Positions 1 to 6,665 are shown, counted from the first letter of the stretch. The stretch: DNA of 14,634 nt from Candidatus Kaiserbacteria bacterium (GCA_002401495.1 NVTG01000026.1:1-14634), one strand, 5' to 3'. Notes: a model not told the origin generated them from the letters alone. Program-made: numbers and translations.

Positions 1-20
1 GTGGTCTGATGCAAAGAAAA

Positions 21-1025
21 TCATATATGCTTTCCGCTTTCTATAACATGCTCAACTAATGCGTTAGCATAGCCTACCTCGTTGTCATACCAGGCTAGTA
101 CTTTAACTAGATTTCCTCCTACTACTCTTGTCATTGAAAGATCTGCAATTGAAGCGTGTGTTTCCCCTATTATATCGGTTGATACTAATGGCTCACTAGT
201 TGTAGTAAAGAACTTTTCCCATTGAGGGCTTTTAGATGCTTTAAGAAGAGCTTCATTTACCTCTTCTACGGTTGTGTCTTTTTTTGCTATGAAGGTAAGA
301 TCTACTATGGATCCTGCTGGAACCGGTACTCTCATAGAAATACCGTCAAATTTCCCCTCCAGTTGTTCGTGTACCTTTGTTGTTGCAACAGCAGCTCCTG
401 TTGAGGTTGGAATTATATTAACTGCAGCAGCTCTTCCTTTTCTCGGATCCTTTGCAGGTCCATCAACAACTTTCTGTGTAGAAGTGTAGCCGTGCACTGT
501 GTTTAACATTGCCTTTTCAATACCTATAGCCTCATCTAGTATTCCTATAACAGGGCTTCCAGCATTTGTGGTACACGACGCATTTGAACTTATGTCACAT
601 GTCTTTAGTTTCTTTTCGTTTACTCCCATTAGAATTGTAGCTCCCTTAATTCCCGCCTCTTTTGGATCGTCTTTAACTGGCGCTGAAATTACTACTCTTT
701 TTGCTCCAGCCCCAAGGTGCACTTTCGCTTTTTCATAACTGTTGAATACTCCAGTGGATTCAACTACTATATCTATTCCTAAATCCCCCCAAGGAAGATT
801 CTTTGCTTCACGCTCTTGTAGGAATTCTAAGTTTCTAAATTTTTCAAGAATACTCTCCCCTGTTTTACCGTATACAGAATCGTATTTTAGTAGATATTCA
901 AGGTTTGCCTTATCTGCGAGGTCGTTTATAGCTATAATCTCTAAATTTTCATTATTCGCCGCAAGCTTAAAAAACGCCCTCCCTATTCTTCCAAACCCAT
1001 TTATAGCTACTTTGGTAGTTTTCAT
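21..1025 (-). CDS. gap: Glyceraldehyde-3-phosphate dehydrogenase, NAD-type (glycolysis)
   Basis: Cytosolic glycolytic enzyme converting glyceraldehyde-3-phosphate, NAD+ and phosphate to 1,3-bisphosphoglycerate. The 334 residues match the usual length of about 335. Seen directly: Rossmann motif INGFGRIGR (8-16), an Asp at 35 at the end of the second strand (INDL) that favours NAD over NADP, the catalytic motif SNASCTTN with Cys151, the catalytic His178 in TVHGYTSTQ, and the substrate-loop motif NIIPTSTGAA (203-212). The usual second Cys of SCTTNC is Ala here (SCTTNA). The gene is monocistronic in the window and divergent from the 1164-3313 operon. The ATG at 1025 has no Shine-Dalgarno but lies 6 nt after an extended -10 (TGATATACT), so the mRNA is probably leaderless. 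The stop is TGA. Identification is secure. Confidence 0.97.
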   Translation of the reverse strand: MKTTKVAINGFGRIGRAFFKLAANNENLEIIAINDLADKANLEYLLKYDSVYGKTGESILEKFRNLEFLQEREAKNLPWGDLGIDIVVESTGVFNSYEKAKVHLGAGAKRVVISAPVKDDPKEAGIKGATILMGVNEKKLKTCDISSNASCTTNAGSPVIGILDEAIGIEKAMLNTVHGYTSTQKVVDGPAKDPRKGRAAAVNIIPTSTGAAVATTKVHEQLEGKFDGISMRVPVPAGSIVDLTFIAKKDTTVEEVNEALLKASKSPQWEKFFTTTSEPLVSTDIIGETHASIADLSMTRVVGGNLVKVLAWYDNEVGYANALVEHVIESGKHI

Positions 1026-1031
1026 GTTAAT

Positions 1032-1040
1032 AGTATATCA
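1032..1040 (-). promoter_or_regulatory. Extended -10 promoter of gap
   Basis: The minus strand reads TGATATACT, an extended -10 (TGn plus TATACT), followed by six bases and then the ATG at 1025. No good -35 hexamer is present 16-19 bp upstream. A start site about 7 nt after the -10 would fall on the ATG, implying a leaderless transcript. Confidence 0.5.
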
Positions 1041-1126
1041 GTTCTTGTGCAGAGCAGCTAAAGATTGGCACAGTGCACTTGGTAGCCCTACTTCGTCACA
1101 ACGAGTAACTTTTCTTAGAAAAATTG

Positions 1127-1155
1127 TTGAAAAATGCCTATCTGCTAGGTATAAT
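1127..1155 (+). promoter_or_regulatory. Near-consensus sigma-70-type promoter of the ligase operon
   Basis: TTGAAA (1127-1132), a 17-bp spacer and a perfect TATAAT (1150-1155). The first ATG of the operon (1164) lies 8 nt after the -10, so transcription should start at about 1162-1163 and give an essentially leaderless mRNA. This is the strongest promoter in the window. Confidence 0.75.
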
Positions 1156-1163
1156 TATAAGCA

Positions 1164-1373
1164 ATGATCAAATTTGTAACTCACAGCTCTGTTTACTTGA
1201 TACTTATTCTTGCCGTACTGATCCTATTATGGGTCTCACAGAAACAATATACGGAGACCCCTACGATAGGCGAATCTTGTACGAATGACGAAATCCCTGA
1301 TTCTGATACCGAACAAATTACTAACGAGAAAACGGACAACGTATTTTTTGTTGGATGTGCAGGATTTTTATAA
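1164..1373 (+). CDS. Small single-span membrane protein of unknown function
   Basis: A 69-aa protein with one hydrophobic helix at about residues 9-25, then a polar, acidic tail (about 30-60) and a short hydrophobic C-terminus with Cys65; Cys39 is the other Cys. The basic, short N-terminus and the acidic tail suggest an N-in anchor with the tail outside the cell. It is a real gene rather than chance because a TTGAAA-17-TATAAT promoter sits immediately upstream and the ATG falls at the expected start of transcription. It is followed after 27 nt by the next gene in the same frame, with only the single TAA at 1371-1373 between them, so an ancestral longer protein or readthrough cannot be excluded. 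I do not recognise a family. Confidence 0.6.
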   Translation: MIKFVTHSSVYLILILAVLILLWVSQKQYTETPTIGESCTNDEIPDSDTEQITNEKTDNVFFVGCAGFL

Positions 1374-1400
1374 ACTTACTTAAATCTCCTATGCATTCTT

Positions 1401-2093
1401 ATGGCATCTATAATCAAAAAATTTCAACCCTTCCCAGATCCAAAAACTAACGTAACTCAAGACAAAGAGATTAGTCTATGGGTTCCAACTCAATGGGACA
1501 CAAAAGACGTGCAAAACATTTTTCCTGTGCCCGAAGAATGGGAGTGGGAAGCATTGTCTTCTGTAATCTCTGAGATGAACATAACAAGTACCCTGTGTTG
1601 GATAGTTCCTCCAGTCTTACAAATCGAACCTATTGCCTACACGGTCGCCAGAAAACATGGTCTCCCGCTAGTGGCCATCTCCTGCAATAGCGTAAATTTA
1701 TTAACCGAATATTCTAAACAAATCCATATTGATTTCATAGTGACGACTCCAACTTTAAAAGATGAGGTGTTAGAGATTTTACCTACCCTATCTAGGCAAC
1801 CCAGGGCAATTTATGTAATTCATGAAAATCTAGACACAATAACATCCTGGAATACAAACGTACTTGTATTTAATGAGGTTCAAGTAATTCCTGGAATTAC
1901 TTTGTTGTGGCAAAATCTGAACTCTGTTTTACACCAGGGTGATAAGAAGTTTCTACTTAGCAGTGTATTTAGTTGGGATTTTCAGAAAGACTGCACAAGT
2001 ATATCTAGCACTGCGCCTAATCTAAAACTAGGAAACATACAACTCCTTCCCGTACTTAGAAAATGCAAGGATGGAGATTCAATATGTCTATGA
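1401..2093 (+). CDS. P-loop-less relative of an adenylate-forming (PaaK-like) ligase; probable non-catalytic partner
   Basis: A 230-aa protein without a recognisable active site. By eye it parallels the central domain of the ligase encoded next: IVPP followed by LPLVAI about 20 residues on matches TPP followed by SPLIAI. Then comes DFIVTTP against THLMCP at equal spacing, NTNVLVFNEVQVIPGI against NATVSINYSAIEFQGI (N, V and the terminal GI in register), and GNIQLLP against GEIVITT. The Gly/Ser/Thr-rich ATP loop present in the ligase is absent; that region reads WVPTQWDTKDV. The Arg-Thr-Gly-Asp motif and C-terminal domain are also absent. The gene overlaps the ligase start by 10 nt, implying translational coupling and perhaps a complex. 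No Shine-Dalgarno precedes ATG 1401. The homology is a hand alignment, so the family call is tentative; that it is a real gene is likely. Confidence 0.6.
   Translation: MASIIKKFQPFPDPKTNVTQDKEISLWVPTQWDTKDVQNIFPVPEEWEWEALSSVISEMNITSTLCWIVPPVLQIEPIAYTVARKHGLPLVAISCNSVNLLTEYSKQIHIDFIVTTPTLKDEVLEILPTLSRQPRAIYVIHENLDTITSWNTNVLVFNEVQVIPGITLLWQNLNSVLHQGDKKFLLSSVFSWDFQKDCTSISSTAPNLKLGNIQLLPVLRKCKDGDSICL
2067..2076 (+). promoter_or_regulatory. Ribosome binding site selecting the ligase start
   Basis: AAGGATGGAG lies inside the 3' end of the upstream gene and is 7 nt from ATG 2084. This spacing favours 2084 over the in-frame ATGs at 2063 (which overlaps the site) and 2090 (the ATGA overlap with the upstream stop). 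Confidence 0.5.
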
Positions 2094-3313
2094 TTAATCT
2101 TCCTAATAAACTGGAGGGCGTTCTCAAGTATGTTTTAGAAAACCAATTTAGTAGCCTATATAGAGACCTATATTCTACTTCAGACGCTTCCTCCATCTCA
2201 AGCTGGAGTGAATTACCATTTCTAACAAAAGAACATCTTTTGAAAATACCTATCAAAGACAGAGTCTTTTTACCGTATGAAGAAGTCAGAATGATTCAGT
2301 CGACTTCTGGGACATCAGGTACTCCCTTTGTAACGCCGCGCGCAAATATACAACCGTTTAGTTCCTTTTTTAAAGAAATAAACAACGTCCAAGCAGTACT
2401 TGCCTTTACCCCTCCTCAGCATCGAATAATAGAAAGTCTTAGGAAAAGCAAACTAAGATCGCCTTTAATTGCGATCGACCCAATGCATTTGGATCGATCT
2501 GTTGCTATAGCGGCCAAGCTATCAGTTACGCATTTAATGTGTCCCTATCACCTGATAGAACTTTTGAAACCATCCATTGAAAAGTACGGCCTGCGAGAGA
2601 AATTTATTGCAATTATGCCGTTTGGAGCAAAAATTAGCCGCTCTATCTACAATGATTTACAAGATTACTTTCCAAATGCAACCGTATCTATAAATTATTC
2701 AGCTATTGAATTCCAGGGAATAGTTGGTAAGCAAGAAGCCAATTGGGATAATCCTTCTGAGTTTATACCAGCTAAAAATTGCTATCTAGAAATTATCGAC
2801 GACGAAGATAAGAATCTGACAAAGACTGATTCCGTCGGAGAAATAGTTATTACTACTTTAGATCCCAGTAATATAGCCACCCCCTTGCTGCGCTACAGAA
2901 CAGGCGATCTCGCTCGGATTATTAAATATTCTGAGAATAACGAAGAGTACCTCTTTGAAGTACTTGGTCGTAAGATAACTGAAAAAGTTGAACTCCTGAA
3001 TGGAGAACTTCAAGTTTATGAACTAGAAAAGGTACTAGAAGGAGTTGATCCAAAATTAAGTGACCATTTTCAATTACACGTCTATGAAAATCTGGAAAGC
3101 CGATCAAAAAAAGATTTGGTGCTACATGTAGTTAATGATAAAGAGTACTCTCCAAACATCACTAAAGAAAAACTAAGTTCTTATATTGGTGAAAATTTAC
3201 GAATTGCCTCAGGAAAAGTGTACGGCGAGGGAAACTACGGTAACATTGAAATAAAATGGGTTCCCAATTTTCCGCCTTCACCGGTAAAATTCAAAAAAAT
3301 AATCCTGCACTAA
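2084..3313 (+). CDS. PaaK-like adenylate-forming ligase (phenylacetate-CoA ligase family)
   Basis: A 409-aa member of the AMP-forming acyl/aryl-CoA ligase superfamily, closest in style to phenylacetate-CoA ligase (usual length about 430). Such enzymes activate a carboxylate with ATP to an acyl-AMP and then pass it to CoA or another acceptor. Seen: PaaK-type lead-in LPFLTKEHL, ATP-binding loop STSGTSGTP (73-81), adenine-binding motif NYSAIE (204-209), and LLRYRTGDLA (about 268-277) whose Asp binds the ribose. A C-terminal lid domain ends in KFKKIILH, giving a candidate catalytic Lys. The substrate cannot be read from sequence. It is the last gene of the operon, with a terminator 9 nt after its stop. 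Its last 23 nt overlap the end of the convergent permease gene. A start at 2063 would add 7 residues but leaves no ribosome binding site. Confidence 0.82.
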   Translation: MSMINLPNKLEGVLKYVLENQFSSLYRDLYSTSDASSISSWSELPFLTKEHLLKIPIKDRVFLPYEEVRMIQSTSGTSGTPFVTPRANIQPFSSFFKEINNVQAVLAFTPPQHRIIESLRKSKLRSPLIAIDPMHLDRSVAIAAKLSVTHLMCPYHLIELLKPSIEKYGLREKFIAIMPFGAKISRSIYNDLQDYFPNATVSINYSAIEFQGIVGKQEANWDNPSEFIPAKNCYLEIIDDEDKNLTKTDSVGEIVITTLDPSNIATPLLRYRTGDLARIIKYSENNEEYLFEVLGRKITEKVELLNGELQVYELEKVLEGVDPKLSDHFQLHVYENLESRSKKDLVLHVVNDKEYSPNITKEKLSSYIGENLRIASGKVYGEGNYGNIEIKWVPNFPPSPVKFKKIILH

Positions 3314-4184
3314 AAGAAAACCATCCCGAACCATTTCTGGTTCGGGATGACATTTTTCTAAGAACCTTTCTGAGGAACCAGCCGTATTCATCCGTAACAA
3401 TCTGAATAAAAATACCGGTGATTACATTACATAAAGCCATTGCTGTCGAAGCTACAAGAAATTCGGTTGCTTCATAGCTCTCGTGGCCATAAATGAAAAC
3501 CATTCTACCAATTCCAGGAGCTCCACCGATAACTACGGTTTCGCTTAAGACCAACAAGGGCCACATAATCAAGGAAGAAAGCCTCATTCCTGTTCGCAAA
3601 GCAGGCAGCGACAACGGAAATATTACCCAGATCAGTAATCGCATCTGCGACGCGAATTTTAAAGACAGAGCATCCGTTAAGTCTTTAGACATTGTTTTCT
3701 CTTTGCCGTCTAGAATATTTCCAACCAACATTCCTGTCGGCAAAAAGGTAATCATAAATGACACCCAAATATGGAAATAGGCTATCGTCGAAGCATCGAA
3801 ATCGTTGGCCATCGAAATAAATAGCAGGAACGCTATTTTTGGGTATGCAAATACCATTCCGAAAAAGAACCAAACGGTCAGTGAAAACGTGCGTGTCATC
3901 GACAAAATGACAGCGGCAAGATACCCCAAGGGGCATCCAACCAACAGTCCCCAGAGTATCTGTCTGGCACTAAAACCGACCTTGTGTAAAAGCTCCAGCC
4001 AGTTTAAGGAAACGTACCCAAAAACTTTTTGCGGTGAGGCGATCAAAACGTAGTCATAGTGTCCAGATTTCCAGCTGTAGAAAAATCCGCTCAAAACAAC
4101 TCCGATCAATAAAGCGTTAACTAAAACGCGGCATCGAGAGGAGAGTCTGGATTTTGTTAGAGCGATAGAAGTTACATGTCCCAT
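3291..4184 (-). CDS. ABC importer inner-membrane permease, NitT/TauT (SsuC/TauC-like) type
   Basis: A 297-aa permease that would form the membrane channel of a binding-protein-dependent importer. About six hydrophobic segments are visible (roughly 19-37, 74-95, 103-123, 135-155, 201-221, 242-262). The cytoplasmic EAA-type coupling loop lies at about 171-200 (DALSLKF, then IFPLSLPALRTGMRL), and GGAPGIGRMVF (220-230) matches the segment typical of the taurine/sulfonate/nitrate group. The ATG at 4184 has a perfect AGGAGG 8 nt upstream. The last 20 or so residues (from MSSRTR, 278 on) are encoded by the terminator hairpin and beyond, where the frame overlaps the ligase gene. A normal member would end near LRKVLRK, so this tail looks like a lost stop or a junction. 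The transported substrate is unknown. Confidence 0.85.
   Translation of the reverse strand: MGHVTSIALTKSRLSSRCRVLVNALLIGVVLSGFFYSWKSGHYDYVLIASPQKVFGYVSLNWLELLHKVGFSARQILWGLLVGCPLGYLAAVILSMTRTFSLTVWFFFGMVFAYPKIAFLLFISMANDFDASTIAYFHIWVSFMITFLPTGMLVGNILDGKEKTMSKDLTDALSLKFASQMRLLIWVIFPLSLPALRTGMRLSSLIMWPLLVLSETVVIGGAPGIGRMVFIYGHESYEATEFLVASTAMALCNVITGIFIQIVTDEYGWFLRKVLRKMSSRTRNGSGWFSFSAGLFF
3322..3349. terminator. Bidirectional intrinsic terminator between ligase and ABC permease
   Basis: A perfect 11-bp stem, CATCCCGAACC and GGTTCGGGATG, with a 6-base loop. On the minus strand it is followed by TTTTCTTTT; on the plus strand by the weaker ACATTTTTC. It serves the ligase operon, and probably the ABC cassette, although the permease reading frame continues through it to 3291. 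Confidence 0.8.
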
Positions 4185-4192
4185 TTCCAGAA

Positions 4193-4198
4193 CCTCCT
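4193..4198 (-). promoter_or_regulatory. Strong Shine-Dalgarno of the ABC permease
   Basis: A perfect AGGAGG, 8 nt before ATG 4184. It is one of three purine-rich ribosome binding sites confined to the ABC cassette, unlike most other genes of the window. Confidence 0.8.
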
Positions 4199-4238
4199 GA
4201 CGTGAACAAGTGAAGCAATAGTGCTTCTTCTATTTTCG

Positions 4239-4244
4239 AGTATA
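4239..4244 (-). promoter_or_regulatory. Possible -10 element for a separate permease transcript
   Basis: TATACT lies between the ATPase terminator and the permease. The best upstream hexamer, TGTCGG at 16 bp, is poor and falls in the terminator stem. It would give a leader of about 47 nt including the Shine-Dalgarno. Weak evidence. Confidence 0.25.
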
Positions 4245-4252
4245 ACAAAGTT

Positions 4253-4286
4253 AAAAAAAACCGACACCCCTTTTATTGAGATGCCG
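4253..4286 (-). terminator. Intrinsic terminator overlapping the end of the ABC ATPase gene
   Basis: On the minus strand CGGCATC (4280-4286, inside the last codons of the ATPase) can pair with GGTGTCG (4262-4268), a 7-bp stem with two G-U pairs, followed after one G by eight T (4253-4260). The T-run is excellent but the stem is moderate, so read-through into the permease is plausible. Confidence 0.55.
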
Positions 4287-5298
4287 ATAATCTACGACCA
4301 GTACGGAAATCGAACATTAACTGCTGCTCTTCTTTCCACCCAAATGAAATCGTATCCCCGGAGCAAATTTTAGAATCTCCGTTGATTTGTATCAGTATGG
4401 GCTCAGGCATTTCCTGAAGCTGTACTGATATCATTCGATCTTGATCAGGGCCGAGATCTGTAATCAGCGTTACTGTCCCTGAATAATTTTTATCAAGGAC
4501 CGCTGCCACATACATGTCTCTTGGACGTACCCCAATAATGCACTTCTTTCCTCCAAATACATTCAGAGGACCGAAGACCTTAGCGGTCGCTAGGGTCTGG
4601 GGATCTTTTTCAATGAAAGAGGGTGTTCCAACTTGGACCATCTCGCCCTCCTCCATTACACCAACTCTATCCGCCAGCAAATATGCATGCCTCACATTGT
4701 GTGTGACATATATTGAAATTGCTGGAGGATTCGATTTTTGGTGTAAAGATTTTAGAGACCGACAAAGTCGCTCACTACGATCATTATCCAAACTGGCGAA
4801 TGGCTCGTCAAATAGCCAAACGCTTGGAGGATTCTCTGAGAAACGAGCTATGAGCAAACGTGCTAAAGCGACGCGCTGCTTTTCACCGCCAGATAAATCT
4901 TTGACTGGACGTCTCAAAAGATCGCTTATATCGAGTTGCTCCACAACTTCTTTCAAGCTAAGTTGGTCAGCGGGGTTCGATCTAAACCGTAGGGCCTTAT
5001 CCCCCAACCCCAGTAGTATGTTTCTCTCTACAGAAAGAGTGGGTATTAGACCAAATCCTTGCTGCATTAGATTAACACTTCTTTCAAATGGCTTTTCTTC
5101 TTTCAAATCAGAGCCGTTCAAAAGTATTTTCCCGGAATAGTCTCTTTCGAGACCAGAGATTAGACGTAGTAGTGTAGACTTGCCCGCACCTGAAACTCCC
5201 AGGATGCAAAAGAGCTCTCCTTGGGGTATTTCCAGATTAAGATCGTGTACCACGGGAACACCATCGTACGTCTTACTTACTGATTGTAATATCAACAT
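4273..5298 (-). CDS. ABC importer ATPase with C-terminal TOBE domain
   Basis: A 341-aa cytoplasmic ATP-hydrolysing subunit that would power the adjacent importer. All motifs are intact: Walker A GVSGAGKST (34-42), Q-loop Gln79/80, signature LSGGEKQ (135-141), Walker B VWLFDEP (160-166), D-loop SLD (169-171) and switch His200 (VTH). Residues from about 253 carry a regulatory OB-fold/TOBE-like extension beginning IIGVRPRDMYV, as in MalK/PotA/FbpC-type ATPases. Taurine/nitrate-type ATPases (about 255 aa) normally lack it, so the pairing with a TauC-like permease is unusual. ATG 5298 has AAAGGAGG with 8 nt from AGGAGG to the start. A terminator precedes the gene and another overlaps its end. Substrate unknown. 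Confidence 0.92.
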   Translation of the reverse strand: MLILQSVSKTYDGVPVVHDLNLEIPQGELFCILGVSGAGKSTLLRLISGLERDYSGKILLNGSDLKEEKPFERSVNLMQQGFGLIPTLSVERNILLGLGDKALRFRSNPADQLSLKEVVEQLDISDLLRRPVKDLSGGEKQRVALARLLIARFSENPPSVWLFDEPFASLDNDRSERLCRSLKSLHQKSNPPAISIYVTHNVRHAYLLADRVGVMEEGEMVQVGTPSFIEKDPQTLATAKVFGPLNVFGGKKCIIGVRPRDMYVAAVLDKNYSGTVTLITDLGPDQDRMISVQLQEMPEPILIQINGDSKICSGDTISFGWKEEQQLMFDFRTGRRLSASQ

Positions 5299-5306
5299 CT
5301 TTTCGT

Positions 5307-5312
5307 CCTCCT
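5307..5312 (-). promoter_or_regulatory. Strong Shine-Dalgarno of the ABC ATPase
   Basis: AGGAGG within AAAGGAGGA, 8 nt before ATG 5298. This is the same spacing as for the permease. Confidence 0.8.
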
Positions 5313-5350
5313 TTGGTACGAAGTTACAATTTTCCTACCTTAGATAGTAC

Positions 5351-5393
5351 TAAAATATAAAAAAATAGGAAGCGATTTACACCGCTTCCTATT
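5351..5393 (-). terminator. Intrinsic terminator after the ABC binding-protein gene
   Basis: A perfect 11-bp stem (5364-5374 with 5383-5393; AATAGGAAGCG and CGCTTCCTATT on the plus strand) with an 8-base loop, followed on the minus strand by a T-rich tract (5351-5363). It begins 17 nt after the binding-protein stop. It should make the binding protein more abundant than the ATPase and permease, a common arrangement in importers. Confidence 0.85.
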
Positions 5394-5410
5394 AAAGTTT
5401 CGTCGAAAAC

Positions 5411-6592
5411 CTATTCGCAGATAACTGCAAGTTCCGAAAGAAACGAGACCTTCGCTTCTGGATCAGATGGAACCGGTGGTAACCGAAGCCAGGTGGCCAG
5501 ATTTTCCAATCCATCCCTTTTGAAACAACCATTGCCAGCATCCCACATTTCCACGAGCCGAGTAACGCGAGACCTGGTAGGGTCCAGTAGAATGACGCTT
5601 TTGTCATCTGATACACGAAGTGAACCCAAAAAGCTTTTAGAGTTCTCTGTGACCTCAGACATGACATCTGAAATCATAGAATCTACCGGCTTCGAGGCTG
5701 CATCCGTCAACAGTTGAATCAGGCGTTCAATTTTTGCCCGAAAAATCGGATCTTCCAAATTGTCCGCCCACACAAGGGCCGCCATATGAGGCGTTGTAGG
5801 CCACTGATTTGGCGCTACCATTATGCTGTATCCGGTGTCTGCCAGTCGAATTGCTCTTTCATAGGACAGCATGGCAAATTGCACCACGCCCTTTTCCAAA
5901 GCCACTTGTCTGGCGGAACTTTTCCGCATGCCAACCAGGTAGATAGTTTCTTCCTTGTCCTTGGCAGTGGCTTGGTCTGAATCTTTTTGTCCAAGCCACA
6001 CCCTAACACCAGGAAAAGTTTCCCGCAGCATAGCGCCCAGAACTTCTACTGGATGCGCAGGATTACCAGGTCCCAAAGGCCCTGAAGATGCCAACATACC
6101 GCCTTCGTCAATTCTGGTTACGGCGATGGTATTCCCAGACAGAGTAGAAAGATCAAACTTGGATCCTGCTTTGCCGACCAAGGCCTGCTGCAGTCTGTTT
6201 CCATTAGCCCAAACCAACTCGGCGTGAGATGGAAGCAATTCAAGTCCGTCTTTAGAATCTGCCTTCAGTTCCGCTTCCCATTTCACCAGGCCGGAAAGAA
6301 CTTCAACCCCACTTAACGTGACATCAAAAAGGCACTTTTTCATGCCAACTTCTTTTTGACCTACATTGAAAAGTTCAACGACCTCTATGTCGAGATCATA
6401 TCTTTCAGCGTTTTCCGGAGAAAGCGCCTGTCTTGGAACATAGCTGAACCCGAAGTTGGGCCAGCTCTCAATTTTCAGGTGCGTTGGATCTGAAATGTTC
6501 GGGCACTGCGCTGCCGTAGCCACGTATGGAAATATCCCACACATTAGCACAGCAACAGCAGCGGCCCTCTTTGTTAAGGTACTCATGTTCAT
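5411..6592 (-). CDS. Secreted substrate-binding protein of the ABC importer (NMT1/SsuA-like)
   Basis: A 393-aa exported protein that would capture the substrate outside the membrane and deliver it to the permease. Residues 1-28 form a classical signal peptide: Thr-Lys-Arg start, an Ala/Val-rich core and an ATAA cleavage region before Gln29-Cys30. A lipobox is not evident. The mature part begins with a first strand (LKIESWPNFGFSY) as in taurine/nitrate/thiamin-precursor binding proteins, followed by DIEVVELF and a VTLSGVEVL segment typical of that two-lobed fold. The later lobe has IAVTRIDEGGM and VVQFAMLSYERAIRL. Family assignment rests on these and on the neighbouring ABC genes. The ATG at 6592 is preferred over the one at 6586 because AAAGGG is 6 nt upstream. 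It is first in the cassette and has its own terminator. Confidence 0.78.
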   Translation of the reverse strand: MNMSTLTKRAAAVAVLMCGIFPYVATAAQCPNISDPTHLKIESWPNFGFSYVPRQALSPENAERYDLDIEVVELFNVGQKEVGMKKCLFDVTLSGVEVLSGLVKWEAELKADSKDGLELLPSHAELVWANGNRLQQALVGKAGSKFDLSTLSGNTIAVTRIDEGGMLASSGPLGPGNPAHPVEVLGAMLRETFPGVRVWLGQKDSDQATAKDKEETIYLVGMRKSSARQVALEKGVVQFAMLSYERAIRLADTGYSIMVAPNQWPTTPHMAALVWADNLEDPIFRAKIERLIQLLTDAASKPVDSMISDVMSEVTENSKSFLGSLRVSDDKSVILLDPTRSRVTRLVEMWDAGNGCFKRDGLENLATWLRLPPVPSDPEAKVSFLSELAVICE

Positions 6593-6598
6593 GGCTTA

Positions 6599-6604
6599 CC
6601 CTTT
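6599..6604 (-). promoter_or_regulatory. Shine-Dalgarno of the ABC binding protein
   Basis: AAAGGG, 6 nt before ATG 6592 and 12 nt before the alternative ATG 6586. It therefore decides the start. Confidence 0.6.
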
Positions 6605-6619
6605 CTAGTTATGAAACCA

Positions 6620-6650
6620 TTGACTTTCGCCACAAACACAATAGCATTAT
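6620..6650 (+). promoter_or_regulatory. Candidate promoter of the 533-aa gene
   Basis: TTGACT (6620-6625, 5/6 to consensus) with either TAGCAT (6642-6647, 16-bp spacer) or CATTAT (6645-6650, 19-bp spacer). The -10 is ambiguous. The two divergent genes share this 80-bp region. Confidence 0.35.
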
Positions 6651-6665
6651 CTTTACAGAATTCAA
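6638..6665 (-). promoter_or_regulatory. Candidate promoter of the ABC cassette
   Basis: The minus strand reads TTGAAT (6660-6665), a 16-bp spacer and TATTGT (6638-6643), each 4/6 to consensus. It would give a leader of about 40 nt that contains the Shine-Dalgarno. It overlaps the presumed promoter region of the divergent gene at 6673. Confidence 0.4.

Noticed and set aside
742..1167. A 141-codon open frame on the plus strand opposite the start of GAPDH
   Set aside because: It is a shadow of GAPDH coding sequence, runs through the divergent promoter region and lacks any start signal.
2457..2479. Inverted repeat GATCGC...GCGATC
   Set aside because: It lies inside the ligase coding region, is only six bases per arm and is followed by no T-tract or gene end.
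21..3293. TGA read as glycine (Gracilibacteria/SR1 code)
   Set aside because: TGA ends GAPDH at its expected length and ends other genes, and no TGA interrupts a conserved domain.
1401..3313. One adenylate-forming ligase split by a frameshift
   Set aside because: The second gene already contains the full set of PaaK motifs from lead-in to C-terminal lid. The first resembles the same central region again, so it is a duplicate-like partner and not the missing half.
4514..5140. A 208-codon open frame on the plus strand
   Set aside because: It lies entirely opposite the ABC ATPase gene, whose motifs are intact. The opposite frame has no family features or ribosome binding site.
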